Assembly: GCA_965243145.1 (NCBI GenBank)
Contig: CBDEUB010000002.1
Coordinates: 2,666,001-2,730,000, forward strand
DNA: 64,000 bases
Reading direction: 5' to 3'
Source: CBDBLK01 sp965243145
Lineage (GTDB): Bacteria; Bdellovibrionota; Bacteriovoracia; Bacteriovoracales; Bacteriovoracaceae
Below, piece by piece: positions 9,361 to 16,662 of this stretch. The notes below the pieces were generated by a model. That model had not been told where the DNA came from and did no database searches. It saw nothing but the letters and a program-made list of their open reading frames with translations. Each line of letters starts with the position of its first letter. Position 1 is the stretch's first letter. A program made the position numbers and the translations under genes.

Positions 9361-10333
9361 CAGTGAGGATCAATTTGGCCTTTTCCAGGCAATCGCCGTT
9401 TTCCGGCACTAAAAAGGAGCGGTTCCCCGCTTTTAAGATGGCCTCTTTGGGTTCTGTGCGCGCCTCTTCGGTGATTTGGAAAGTGCCCCAGTGCATGCCG
9501 ATGGAAACTCGGGGATTCAAGTCGGCGTGGGCGCGCAGGGCATCTTCGGGGTTCATGTGTTCAAACTTTTTGATGTGTCTGGGGGCGTAGGCCCCGATGG
9601 GTAAAAAGGCAAAGTCAATTTTGGGGAAGCGGGCGGCAACTTGTTTAAAGTGCTCTCCGTAACCCGTGTCCCCGGCAAAGTAAAAAGTGTGTTTTTTGGT
9701 TCTGACCACAAAAGAACCCCACAGGGTCGAGTTGGGGGCAAACAGTCGGCGGTAAGAAGAGTGTTTGGCGGGGGCAAAAGTGATTTCTGCCTCTTTGTAG
9801 CGGGCCGACTCCCACCATCCCATCTCTTGGAAATTTTCTTCGCTCAGGATGTGGCCGGCCTTGAGGCCCAAGAAAATTTTGGGCCGATCCCTTTGGTGGA
9901 TTCTTTTAATTGAGGGCAAGTCAAAGTGGTCGTAGTGGTCGTGGCTTATCAGAATAATGTCGATGGGCGGAACTTGTTCAAATTGAAGTCCCGGTGGAGT
10001 CACTCGCTTTGGCCCCACCCAGGAAAAGGGACTGGCACGGTCACTAAAGATGGGGTCGGTGAGGATATTGAGGCCATCGACTTGAATTAAAAAAGTAGAG
10101 TGGTTGATAAAAGTGATCTTAAATTCTTCGGATCGCTTAGGAGGAGTAGTGATATGAGGTTGTAGAGGTGCATTTTTAGGCCACTTGTCGGAGGTGGTTT
10201 TCATTTTCATGATCAAATAGGGCAGGGGATTGCGCCTTGGACTTTTGGCGGTGTCGTCGGTAAAAAACTTTTCCCTTTTTTCAGAAGCGTGGGCAGAGAG
10301 TGAGTATAACAGGGCCAAAAGGAAGTAATACAT
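9356..10333 (-). CDS. MBL-fold metallo-hydrolase (UlaG/NAPE-PLD type), exported
   Basis: About 325 residues. The N-terminal signal-like segment (YYFLLALLYSLSAHA) is followed by a metallo-beta-lactamase-fold domain: INHSTFLIQVDGLNILTDP, the metal motif SHDHYDH, GDTGY, and GMHWGTF near the end. This is the subgroup that includes UlaG and NAPE-phospholipase D-like enzymes, which hydrolyse phosphodiester-type or lactone bonds; the substrate is unknown. I chose ATG 10333 because the longer frame would begin inside structured repeat copy 3. It is paralogous to the next minus-strand gene (10476-11540). Confidence 0.85.
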   Translation of the reverse strand: MYYFLLALLYSLSAHASEKREKFFTDDTAKSPRRNPLPYLIMKMKTTSDKWPKNAPLQPHITTPPKRSEEFKITFINHSTFLIQVDGLNILTDPIFSDRASPFSWVGPKRVTPPGLQFEQVPPIDIILISHDHYDHFDLPSIKRIHQRDRPKIFLGLKAGHILSEENFQEMGWWESARYKEAEITFAPAKHSSYRRLFAPNSTLWGSFVVRTKKHTFYFAGDTGYGEHFKQVAARFPKIDFAFLPIGAYAPRHIKKFEHMNPEDALRAHADLNPRVSIGMHWGTFQITEEARTEPKEAILKAGNRSFLVPENGDCLEKAKLILTE

Positions 10334-10339
10334 TTTATA

Positions 10340-10464
10340 TAATTGCTCACACTTCACGCCATCTTGTGAGTCAGCTTTGCCATCACTCCTTGCGATGTGC
10401 AGGGAGCACACCTCAGTCGCTCTGTCTCGCTTCCCCCCAACCTGACGCAAATTGTGAGCAATTA
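10340..10464. repeat. structured repeat, copy 3
   Basis: The shortest of the complete copies. Termini TAATTGCTCACA (10340-10351) and TGTGAGCAATTA (10453-10464) are perfectly complementary. It contains the TGTGC/GCACA hairpin but lacks the GTCGCC/GGCGAC hairpin seen in copies 1 and 2. It lies between the two metallo-hydrolase paralogues. Confidence 0.85.
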
Positions 10465-10475
10465 CCATACTATTA

Positions 10476-11540
10476 TCACAATTTTTTGTTGGAGTGTGTA
10501 GTTATCTCTTTGGGCCGGCATTTGGCGAGGCCTTGTTCGGGTGCTTGGGCCTTTTCAAAACAATCGCCGTTTTCCGGCACCAAAAAGTTTTTCACTCCCG
10601 ACTTTAAAATCCTCTCCCGCGGTTCTTCCCTGGGTTCAATGGTGAGTTTGAAAGTTCCCCAGTGCATGCCTAGGGAAAAAGGGGAATTGAGTTCATCGTG
10701 GGCGCGCAGGGCATCTTCGGGGTTCATGTGATTGTACTGCATAAACTTTCTAGGGGCGTAGGCCCCCACTGGCAAGAGGGCAAAATCTATTTTGGGATAG
10801 CGGGCGGCAATGTGTTTGAAGTGATCGCTGTACCCGGTGTCTCCGCCGAAGTAGAAGGCCACACTTTTGCTTTTGATAATGAAAGAACCCCACAGAGTGG
10901 AATTGCGGTCGAATAGAGTCCGGCCAGAAAAGTGTTGGGCGGGGGTGAAGACGATTTCCAGTCCTTTATAAGAAGCGGACTCCCACCACTTCATTTCCTT
11001 AAAGTTAAGGCCCTCTAAAACATGTCCGGCACCGAGGCCTAAGAAAATTTGCGGCCGATCCCTGGTGTGGATTTTTTTGAGTGACGGTAAATCTAAATGG
11101 TCGTAGTGATCGTGGCTTATCACAACCAGGTCGATCTTGGGCACTTGTTCGAGTTGCAGCCCCGGAGCGATCACCCGCTTTGGCCCGGCCCAAGAGACGG
11201 GGCTGGCGCGCCGACTGAAGATGGGGTCGGTGAGGATATTGAGGTTGTCCACTTGGACGAGAAAGGTGGAGTGGTTGATGTAGTGGATTTTGAGCTTTTC
11301 CGAGCGATCTTTAGGCCGCGGAATGGAGGCCTGAAGGGCAACCTCTTCTGGCCACTGGGCGGACTTGGTTTGCATCCTCATCCACAGGTAGGAAAAAAAA
11401 TTTCTTTTGACTTTTCTTTTTTTCGCATTGAGAAAAACACCGTCCTTAAAATAGTCTACTTCGTAGTTTTTTTGCGATGAGCAAGAAGCGCATAGAGTTA
11501 AAAACGCTATGCAAAGGCCACTCCTGAACACTGTATTCAT
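10476..11540 (-). CDS. MBL-fold metallo-hydrolase lipoprotein
   Basis: Paralogue of the gene at 9356-10333, with the same INHSTFLVQVDNLNILTDP, SHDHYDH, GDTGY and GMHWGTF motifs, but it carries a lipobox (LCASC) and so should be a lipoprotein. ATG 11540 was chosen because GGAGGG precedes it at good spacing; the longer frame adds 13 unlikely residues. The last codons (HSNKKL) lie in sequence that resembles the tail following repeat copies 1 and 4, so the C-terminus may have been altered by repeat insertion. It has its own promoter (see 11579-11607). Confidence 0.85.
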   Translation of the reverse strand: MNTVFRSGLCIAFLTLCASCSSQKNYEVDYFKDGVFLNAKKRKVKRNFFSYLWMRMQTKSAQWPEEVALQASIPRPKDRSEKLKIHYINHSTFLVQVDNLNILTDPIFSRRASPVSWAGPKRVIAPGLQLEQVPKIDLVVISHDHYDHLDLPSLKKIHTRDRPQIFLGLGAGHVLEGLNFKEMKWWESASYKGLEIVFTPAQHFSGRTLFDRNSTLWGSFIIKSKSVAFYFGGDTGYSDHFKHIAARYPKIDFALLPVGAYAPRKFMQYNHMNPEDALRAHDELNSPFSLGMHWGTFKLTIEPREEPRERILKSGVKNFLVPENGDCFEKAQAPEQGLAKCRPKEITTHSNKKL

Positions 11541-11578
11541 CCCTTTTCCCTCCGCGAAGATGGATTCGTATTGTGTCA

Positions 11579-11607
11579 TTTTTACAAAATTGGCGTTTTT
11601 GAGTCAA
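11579..11607 (-). promoter_or_regulatory. sigma-70-type promoter of the metallo-hydrolase lipoprotein gene
   Basis: On the minus strand a TTGACT -35 box (11607-11602) and a TAAAAA -10 box (11584-11579) are separated by 17 bases. The start codon lies about 30 bases beyond the expected transcription start. Confidence 0.55.
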
Positions 11608-11687
11608 GGAGGGCCAAATTTCAAATAACTGACACTATTTTGTAAACTATTATTAGAAAATTAAATAAACTTTGCTTTAAATTCGAG

Positions 11688-11787
11688 TTGACGGCACAGA
11701 AATTTGGTGGCCATAATACAAAGAGACTTTACCCGCGCTGTGATAACACTAACCGCTCTGGGAATTACTCTCCGAGGAGTGCGGGTA
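11688..11787 (+). promoter_or_regulatory. promoter and structured leader of the Rrf2 gene
   Basis: TTGACG at 11688-11693 and CATAAT at 11712-11717 are spaced by 18 bases. The untranslated leader of about 170 bases contains TACCCGC (11730-11736) paired with GCGGGTA (11781-11787), and further down a CCCTCC/GGAGGG hairpin around 11840-11855. This could be an autoregulatory leader, but I do not recognise a known RNA family. Confidence 0.45.
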
Positions 11788-11894
11788 GAATCAACGGAGT
11801 CAGGATTGAGAAAACATTGTTACCCTTTGAGTATAAACCCTCCCACCGGAGGGCCAACCCGTCTTAAAATTTTTGGATTTAGGGAGGAAGACCA

Positions 11895-12443
11895 ATGAGA
11901 CTAACATCGAAAGGACGCTACGCCGTTAGGGCCATGCTCGACCTGACGACGCACAGTAACGGCAATCCCGTCCGCCTGCAAGAAATTTCGGCCCGTCAGA
12001 ACATCAGCTTGCACTACTTGGAGCAACTTTTCAGGAAGTTGCGCAATGGCCAGGCGGTTAAATCCGTACGAGGCCCGGGGGGGGGTTATGTTTTGGCCCG
12101 CTCGATGGATCAAATTACCATTCGGGATGTGCTCGACTGCGTGGGGGAAAATATCAACCCCGCCAAGGACATTCTGGGGAGTGAGGCGGAAACCGCCAGC
12201 ACCTCGGAATACTATTTAAGCCGCAACTACTTTCAGAATTTAGGGCTGATTATGAAGGAATACTTGTCCACCACCTCCCTCGGGGATTTGGCCCGCAAAA
12301 CCGGCGAAGTCGAGGCCGAGGTTCACGCTGCCAGACAGAGTGCCCAAACGGCGGGACAATCTATTTCCCCCTCCGTATCAGCATCTGGCGGGGATTTGGG
12401 TTCCAATCTCCACAACAATTCGGTGGAAGAGATCAACCAGTAA
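11895..12443 (+). CDS. Rrf2-family transcriptional regulator (IscR-like)
   Basis: The winged-helix N-terminus is typical of Rrf2 (MRLTSKGRYAVRAMLDL, then SLHYLEQLFRKL and VRGPGGGYVLA). IscR binds a [2Fe-2S] cluster through three closely spaced cysteines after residue 90. Here that stretch (NPAKDILGSEAETASTSEYY) has none; the only cysteine nearby is in VLDCVGEN. It may therefore regulate without a cluster. The C-terminal 50 residues are Ser/Ala/Gln-rich and probably disordered. A GGGAGG site precedes the ATG. A cysteine desulfurase gene follows after a terminator. Confidence 0.85.
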   Translation: MRLTSKGRYAVRAMLDLTTHSNGNPVRLQEISARQNISLHYLEQLFRKLRNGQAVKSVRGPGGGYVLARSMDQITIRDVLDCVGENINPAKDILGSEAETASTSEYYLSRNYFQNLGLIMKEYLSTTSLGDLARKTGEVEAEVHAARQSAQTAGQSISPSVSASGGDLGSNLHNNSVEEINQ

Positions 12444-12473
12444 TTTTTGAGTGCCTCCTAGAGTAAAAAAAAG

Positions 12474-12503
12474 CGGGCCTAATTAACAGGCCCGTTTTTT
12501 TTT
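12474..12503 (+). terminator. rho-independent terminator after Rrf2 gene
   Basis: CGGGCCT/AGGCCCG stem with an AATTAAC loop and about nine T residues. It separates the regulator from the downstream desulfurase, which therefore needs read-through or its own promoter. Confidence 0.9.
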
Positions 12504-12557
12504 GTAAAATTTTCACTGCCGCTTGCCGAATGGCCCACAAAATAAGAAAAGAGTGGA

Positions 12558-13724
12558 GTGTTTACAGACAAGCGCTTTTATCTCGATTATAATGCTACTT
12601 CCAAGCTGTCCCCCGCAGTCCTGGAGTGGCCCAAGTGGGGCGAATTTCCCTTTGGCAATCCCTCCAGCGTCCACCGCTCCGGCAAGGCGGCCCTGCGAGA
12701 AGTCCAGCGCGCCAGGGAGTTTTTGTTCCAGACCTTTGGCCTCGACGAGGCCCAATTTGGCCTCTTTTTTCACAGTGGGGCCAGCGAGGGCATCAACACC
12801 CTTTTACAGGGCCGCGGCCGCTTCCTCAAGGCCCGTCGTGGGCAGGGCATGCACCTGTTTTATTTGGCCACTGACCACAGTTGCGTGCGCAATCAGGCCC
12901 CCGTTTTGCGGGAGGGAGGGCACAGTGCCGAGGCGGTTGCCGTCGATGAGAGTGGTAACTTTGACGACGAACAATTAATTGGCCAAATCCGCCGGGCACA
13001 AGGCCCTGCGGCACTCAATATCACTTGGGTGAATAATGAAAGCGGTGTGGTCTGCGATTTGGCGAGGGTGGTGAAAATCAAGGCCGCCACCGGGTGCTGG
13101 GTGCATGTCGATGCGGTTCAATCGGTGGGCAAGATCGAAGATTGGAACTGCCTGGCCCCCGAACTGGATGCTTACACTTTTTCGGGCCACAAATTCGGTG
13201 CTCTCAAGGGAGTGGGTTTTTCCTTTTTAAAGAGGGGCGAAGAAGTCTGTCCGGCCATCTATGGAGGTGGCCAACAAGAGGGACTGAGATCGGGAACCGA
13301 AAACACTGTGGGCATCTTGTCCCTTCCCCTGGCCTTGGGCGAAGTGCTGGAAAACTATTCTTTTGAAAGACAGCGGGAGGGCAAACTTTTTATAGAGCGG
13401 GAACTGGCAAAGTTGTTGGGTGATAAGGGGGAGATCGTGGGCCAAGGCCATCCCCACCGCAACGGCAACACTGTCTACTTTATTCTCTACCACACTCCCG
13501 CCAACATTTCCTCCATGGCCCTCGACCTGGCCGGCATTGATGTCTCCAGTGGCAGCGCCTGCCGTTCGGGGGCAGTGGTAGAAAACCAGGTTTTAATGGC
13601 CATGGGGTATTCCCCGGAACACTCCAAAAATGCTTTGCGCTTGAGTTTCTCCCCCTTCTTTACTTTGGCCAAGGCCAGGGAGTTGTGGCCGCGTTTAAAG
13701 GAAGTCTTGGCCAGGTTTGTTTGA
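12558..13724 (+). CDS. cysteine desulfurase (NifS/IscS-type aminotransferase class V)
   Basis: PLP enzyme that takes sulfur from L-cysteine for Fe-S cluster or thio-cofactor assembly. Motifs: LDYNATSKLSP at the N-terminus, HVDAVQSVGK, the cofactor lysine in SGHKFGALKGVG, GGGQQEGLRSGTEN, and the catalytic-cysteine loop SSGSACRSG. Length (388 residues) is normal. The start is GTG. The neighbouring Rrf2 regulator suggests control by Fe-S or sulfur status. No IscU-like scaffold gene is adjacent, so the pathway cannot be fixed further. Confidence 0.9.
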   Translation: MFTDKRFYLDYNATSKLSPAVLEWPKWGEFPFGNPSSVHRSGKAALREVQRAREFLFQTFGLDEAQFGLFFHSGASEGINTLLQGRGRFLKARRGQGMHLFYLATDHSCVRNQAPVLREGGHSAEAVAVDESGNFDDEQLIGQIRRAQGPAALNITWVNNESGVVCDLARVVKIKAATGCWVHVDAVQSVGKIEDWNCLAPELDAYTFSGHKFGALKGVGFSFLKRGEEVCPAIYGGGQQEGLRSGTENTVGILSLPLALGEVLENYSFERQREGKLFIERELAKLLGDKGEIVGQGHPHRNGNTVYFILYHTPANISSMALDLAGIDVSSGSACRSGAVVENQVLMAMGYSPEHSKNALRLSFSPFFTLAKARELWPRLKEVLARFV

Positions 13725-13823
13725 TCAAACATAAGGCCCATAAAGTTGCGGTGAAAATGGCCAGAACAGGTTAGAAATTACAGAGTGGATTGACTCCTGC
13801 GGTTGAAAGGGTTAATAAGGGCA

Positions 13824-14306
13824 ATGATGTCTTTGAAAAAATTATTTTCCTCATTTGCGGCCAGCATTGTGGCCTTTTTGTGGTGCCTGGCCTGGAGTGC
13901 CCACGCGGCCGAGACGAATTACTATGCCATTTTGGGAGTTGGCCCAAAGGCCTCAGGGGAGGAAATCAAAAGGGCCTACCGGCGCATGGCCTTGAAGTAC
14001 CATCCCGATAGAAACATGGACAATCCCCGGGCGGCGGAGGAAAAGTTTAAAGAGATTCAACGGGCCTATCAGGTTTTGAGTGACCCCGCCGAGCGGGAAA
14101 AATATGATCGCCTGGGCCACCGGGAGTTTATCGCCCCCAACCGTGCTCGCGCCACCGGAGAGAAGCGTACTTCTCGGGAGGATCCACAAAACCCGCAGTT
14201 TTGGGATCCTCATAACCACATTGCTTATGATGATGACATTATCGATGTTGTTGCTGATGCATGCGGTGATTTGTTCGACCGGACATTCTTCGGCGGGAAA
14301 TTCTAA
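13824..14306 (+). CDS. exported J-domain protein
   Basis: A signal peptide (residues about 5-30, ending SAHA) is followed by a complete J domain: TNYYAILGVGPKASGEEIKRAYR, the HPD motif in KYHPDRN, and YQVLSDPAEREKYDRLG. The short tail is acidic (AYDDDIIDVV) and has no zinc-finger or substrate domain. J domains stimulate Hsp70, which is normally cytoplasmic, so an exported J domain is unexpected; a membrane-anchored form facing the cytoplasm is also possible. Two ATGs at 13824 and 13827 fit the upstream AAGG. The stop overlaps the convergent gene's stop by a few bases. Confidence 0.8.
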   Translation: MMSLKKLFSSFAASIVAFLWCLAWSAHAAETNYYAILGVGPKASGEEIKRAYRRMALKYHPDRNMDNPRAAEEKFKEIQRAYQVLSDPAEREKYDRLGHREFIAPNRARATGEKRTSREDPQNPQFWDPHNHIAYDDDIIDVVADACGDLFDRTFFGGKF

Positions 14307-14956
14307 TCCCCATCCTCTTCATTTAGGGCATTGAGATCGATTTCCCGGGAAAGAGTCAGGCCTGAGATCGATTCGTCTTCTTCCTTGATAAAGGGAAATG
14401 TAACCGGAGTGAGGCCATCCATGGCGAGATCGTGGGCGATGGTGATGGTTTTGGGGACGAATTTTAAAAGGGAGGTGAGGTAGTAGTCCGCGGGCACATC
14501 GTGGTGGGGGGATTCCTCTTCTCCCATGTCCAGTTCCCGCATGGGGCGTTGGGTGGTGTTTTTGACGATCAGACATGCGCGCACTTTGTGGGGTGGAATT
14601 TCGTTGGTGAGGCCCCAGGAACTCACCGGAAAGAAATCGAGTAAGAAGGTGGATTTGCCGTAGTTGAGTTTTCTGGGGGTGAGCAGGGATTGCAAAAGTT
14701 TGCGGGTGTTGGCGTTCTTGGCCTTGCGGGCCAGCTTGTTGGCCAGTTGGCCATCTTCGATTCTCACAATATAGGTTCCACTCTTTTTGGTGCTACAAAA
14801 GAGCAAGTACTGGAAGGCCACACCAAAGAGGGTGAAGAGCTTTTTTTGCGGCAGCAGAATGTGGGGCGCAGGGGTGTCCCACAAAAGTTTGACCGACTCG
14901 TAGAGGGTTTGCTTGTCCAAGTCGCCATTTTTTGTATTCAAAGTAACTTCCCACAC
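14303..14956 (-). CDS. conserved-looking protein of unknown function
   Basis: Not recognised. About 217 residues, soluble, basic in the middle (residues about 85-105), no signal peptide. Its 5' end runs into structured repeat copy 4. The GTG at 14956 lies inside the repeat tip; a TTG at 14941 behind GGGAAG is an equally good start. The repeat insertion may have displaced the original start and promoter. Convergent with the J-domain gene. Confidence 0.55.
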   Translation of the reverse strand: MWEVTLNTKNGDLDKQTLYESVKLLWDTPAPHILLPQKKLFTLFGVAFQYLLFCSTKKSGTYIVRIEDGQLANKLARKAKNANTRKLLQSLLTPRKLNYGKSTFLLDFFPVSSWGLTNEIPPHKVRACLIVKNTTQRPMRELDMGEEESPHHDVPADYYLTSLLKFVPKTITIAHDLAMDGLTPVTFPFIKEEDESISGLTLSREIDLNALNEEDGD

Positions 14957-15070
14957 TTCAGGCCATCTTGTGGTTCAGCTTCGCCATCACTCCTTGCGGC
15001 GTGCAAAGAGCACGCCTCAGTCGCTCTGTCTCGCTTTTCCCCAATCTGACCTAAATTGTGGAAAGTTACC
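14943..15070. repeat. structured repeat, copy 4
   Basis: Termini GTAACTTCCCACA (14943-14955) and TGTGGAAAGTTAC (15058-15070) pair with one mismatch. They differ from the GCTCACA tips of the other copies on both sides at once. The inner hairpin is GGCGTGC/GCACGCC. Confidence 0.85.
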
Positions 15071-15095
15071 CTGCTCTTATTGCAATTTTTCATTT

Positions 15096-15135
15096 CAAAG
15101 TAACTTCCCACACTTCAGGCCTTGGCCCCAAGGCC
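15096..15135. repeat. structured repeat, copy 5 (left-end fragment) with hairpin
   Basis: The first 26 bases repeat the left end of copy 4, including its upstream CAAAG. The match then stops and no right end is found. The break point lies in a perfect GGCCTTGG/CCAAGGCC palindrome (15118-15135), which may be a terminator for one of the flanking genes or a scar. The rest of 15136-15197 shows nothing recognisable. Confidence 0.6.
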
Positions 15136-15197
15136 GGCACACCTTATGCCCTAGAAGAATGGGTTTGGCAAGTTTTATTCGCGGCGGCCTGGAGTTC

Positions 15198-16646
15198 TTA
15201 CTCACTTTTGCGGGAGTAGTCGAAGAGGCGGCGCTTTTTGACCGTTTGGGCCACCAGGGGGGGCACCATCGTCTCCCAGCCGGACTCTCCATTTTGAATC
15301 ATGCGCAAGACGGTGCGCGACCAGATGGGTAGGACACCGGCGTCAAAGTTTTTGAGGTCGAGGAAGAGTTGGCCCCGTTGGAGGTAGTCGATGAGGGGCC
15401 ACACTTCTTCGGGAAGTTCCGCCTGGCGGATGCCCAAAATTTGGCCCTCTTCTTGGCCAGCGGCGGGGTAGACGAAGACTCGGCCCCGATGGCCCATCAG
15501 AGTGCCGATGCCCTCCAACATGCCCCCCGCCAGTTGTTGGTATTTGTCCCGGTTGAAGACTTCGCTCAAATTGTAGTGCCCCATCACAAAGGCCAGGTGT
15601 TGCTTGGTGCATTGGGAGAGGTAGGAACTCAAACGGGCGTAGGTTTCAAAGCTGGAGATGAGGACGGGGTACTTTAAGGCCCCCAGCAGTTCGATGCGCG
15701 CCAGGAAGTCTTGGGAGTCCACTTCGCCCCGTTCGCGCAGTTGGTTCATGGAAATTTCCGGCAGGGTGAGAATGTCGCCCCACTCTTTTTTGGGCATCAG
15801 GGATTGGAACATTTCATGGCCCCGTTTGAGCATGTCCAAATTGAGCAGGGTGGGGGGGCGGTAGGAACCCCGGCACACCAGGATATTCTTTTTATAGAGG
15901 GCATCCTTGGGTTGCAGGTGGGTTCCCTGGGGGCCAAACATGATGGCCTCGCAATAACTGCGCTTGACCAGTTCCAATGGCCACAGGCGGGGGTCGCCCT
16001 GGTCAAAGGCGGGGCCTTGCACTTCGATAAAATCAATTTTCAGGCGTTCCGGGGAGAGGTTGTCCATCAGGGTTTGGACGAAGCGGGCGCGGTCGCCGGC
16101 GCAGTAGGTGCAACTGTAGATCAAATTGGTGCCGACGATGCCCAGCGCTTCCTGCTGTTGGAGGTTGTCCTTGTCCAGCATGCGGACATGCAACAGGACG
16201 CGGCCGACGCTGGCGCGGGGCCGGTGTTGGAAGGCCATGCCAAGCCAGCCGTGGCACTCGCTTTTGTACTGGTAGCTCTTGGCCGCCACGGTGTTGGCAA
16301 AGGAGAAAAAGCAGGTGCTTTCGCCGCAAGTAGCGTCCAGCCTTTTTTGCAGTTGGTGGAACTCTTTGTCCACCATGGTTTGCACCCGCTGGCGGGAGAC
16401 ATAGCGATCGGCCTTGCCGTAGATGTCGTCGGAGATGGCCATATCGTAGGCGGACATGGATTTGGCGATGGTGCCCGAGGCCCCGCCGGCGCGGAAAAAG
16501 TAGCGCGCCACCTCTTGGCCCGCCCCGATTTCGGAAAAGACTCCGTAGATGCGGCGGTTTAAGTTGATTTCAAAGGCCTTGTGGATGGGGTCGGGCCTTG
16601 CACTTACCGTGTGAGCGCTTTCCGTGCTCTCGTTATGGTTTTTCAT
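15198..16646 (-). CDS. large conserved protein of unknown function, cotranscribed with aconitase
   Basis: About 482 residues. It resembles a widespread bacterial family of unknown function marked by the N-terminal stretch FSEIGAGQEVARYFFRAGGA, SAYDMAISDDIYG, and a later SCTYCAGD block. I know of no established function, and automated names for this family vary. ATG 16646 lies 16 bases after the aconitase stop and is chosen for that reason. The first codons (MKNHNE) fall in sequence shared with the tail that follows repeat copies 1 and 4, so a start at the GTG leading into SARPDPIHKAFEINL is possible. It is cotranscribed with acnA. Confidence 0.7.
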   Translation of the reverse strand: MKNHNESTESAHTVSARPDPIHKAFEINLNRRIYGVFSEIGAGQEVARYFFRAGGASGTIAKSMSAYDMAISDDIYGKADRYVSRQRVQTMVDKEFHQLQKRLDATCGESTCFFSFANTVAAKSYQYKSECHGWLGMAFQHRPRASVGRVLLHVRMLDKDNLQQQEALGIVGTNLIYSCTYCAGDRARFVQTLMDNLSPERLKIDFIEVQGPAFDQGDPRLWPLELVKRSYCEAIMFGPQGTHLQPKDALYKKNILVCRGSYRPPTLLNLDMLKRGHEMFQSLMPKKEWGDILTLPEISMNQLRERGEVDSQDFLARIELLGALKYPVLISSFETYARLSSYLSQCTKQHLAFVMGHYNLSEVFNRDKYQQLAGGMLEGIGTLMGHRGRVFVYPAAGQEEGQILGIRQAELPEEVWPLIDYLQRGQLFLDLKNFDAGVLPIWSRTVLRMIQNGESGWETMVPPLVAQTVKKRRLFDYSRKSE

Positions 16647-16662
16647 TTGAGTGTGCCCACCG

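Noticed and set aside
9356..11540. Metallo-hydrolase pair as lactonase-based signalling module
   Set aside because: The two are plain paralogues in the UlaG/NAPE-PLD group with no signalling genes nearby; nothing supports lactone hydrolysis.
15711..16562. Open frame of 283 codons on the plus strand
   Set aside because: Antisense to the conserved gene 15198-16646; composition typical of a shadow frame.
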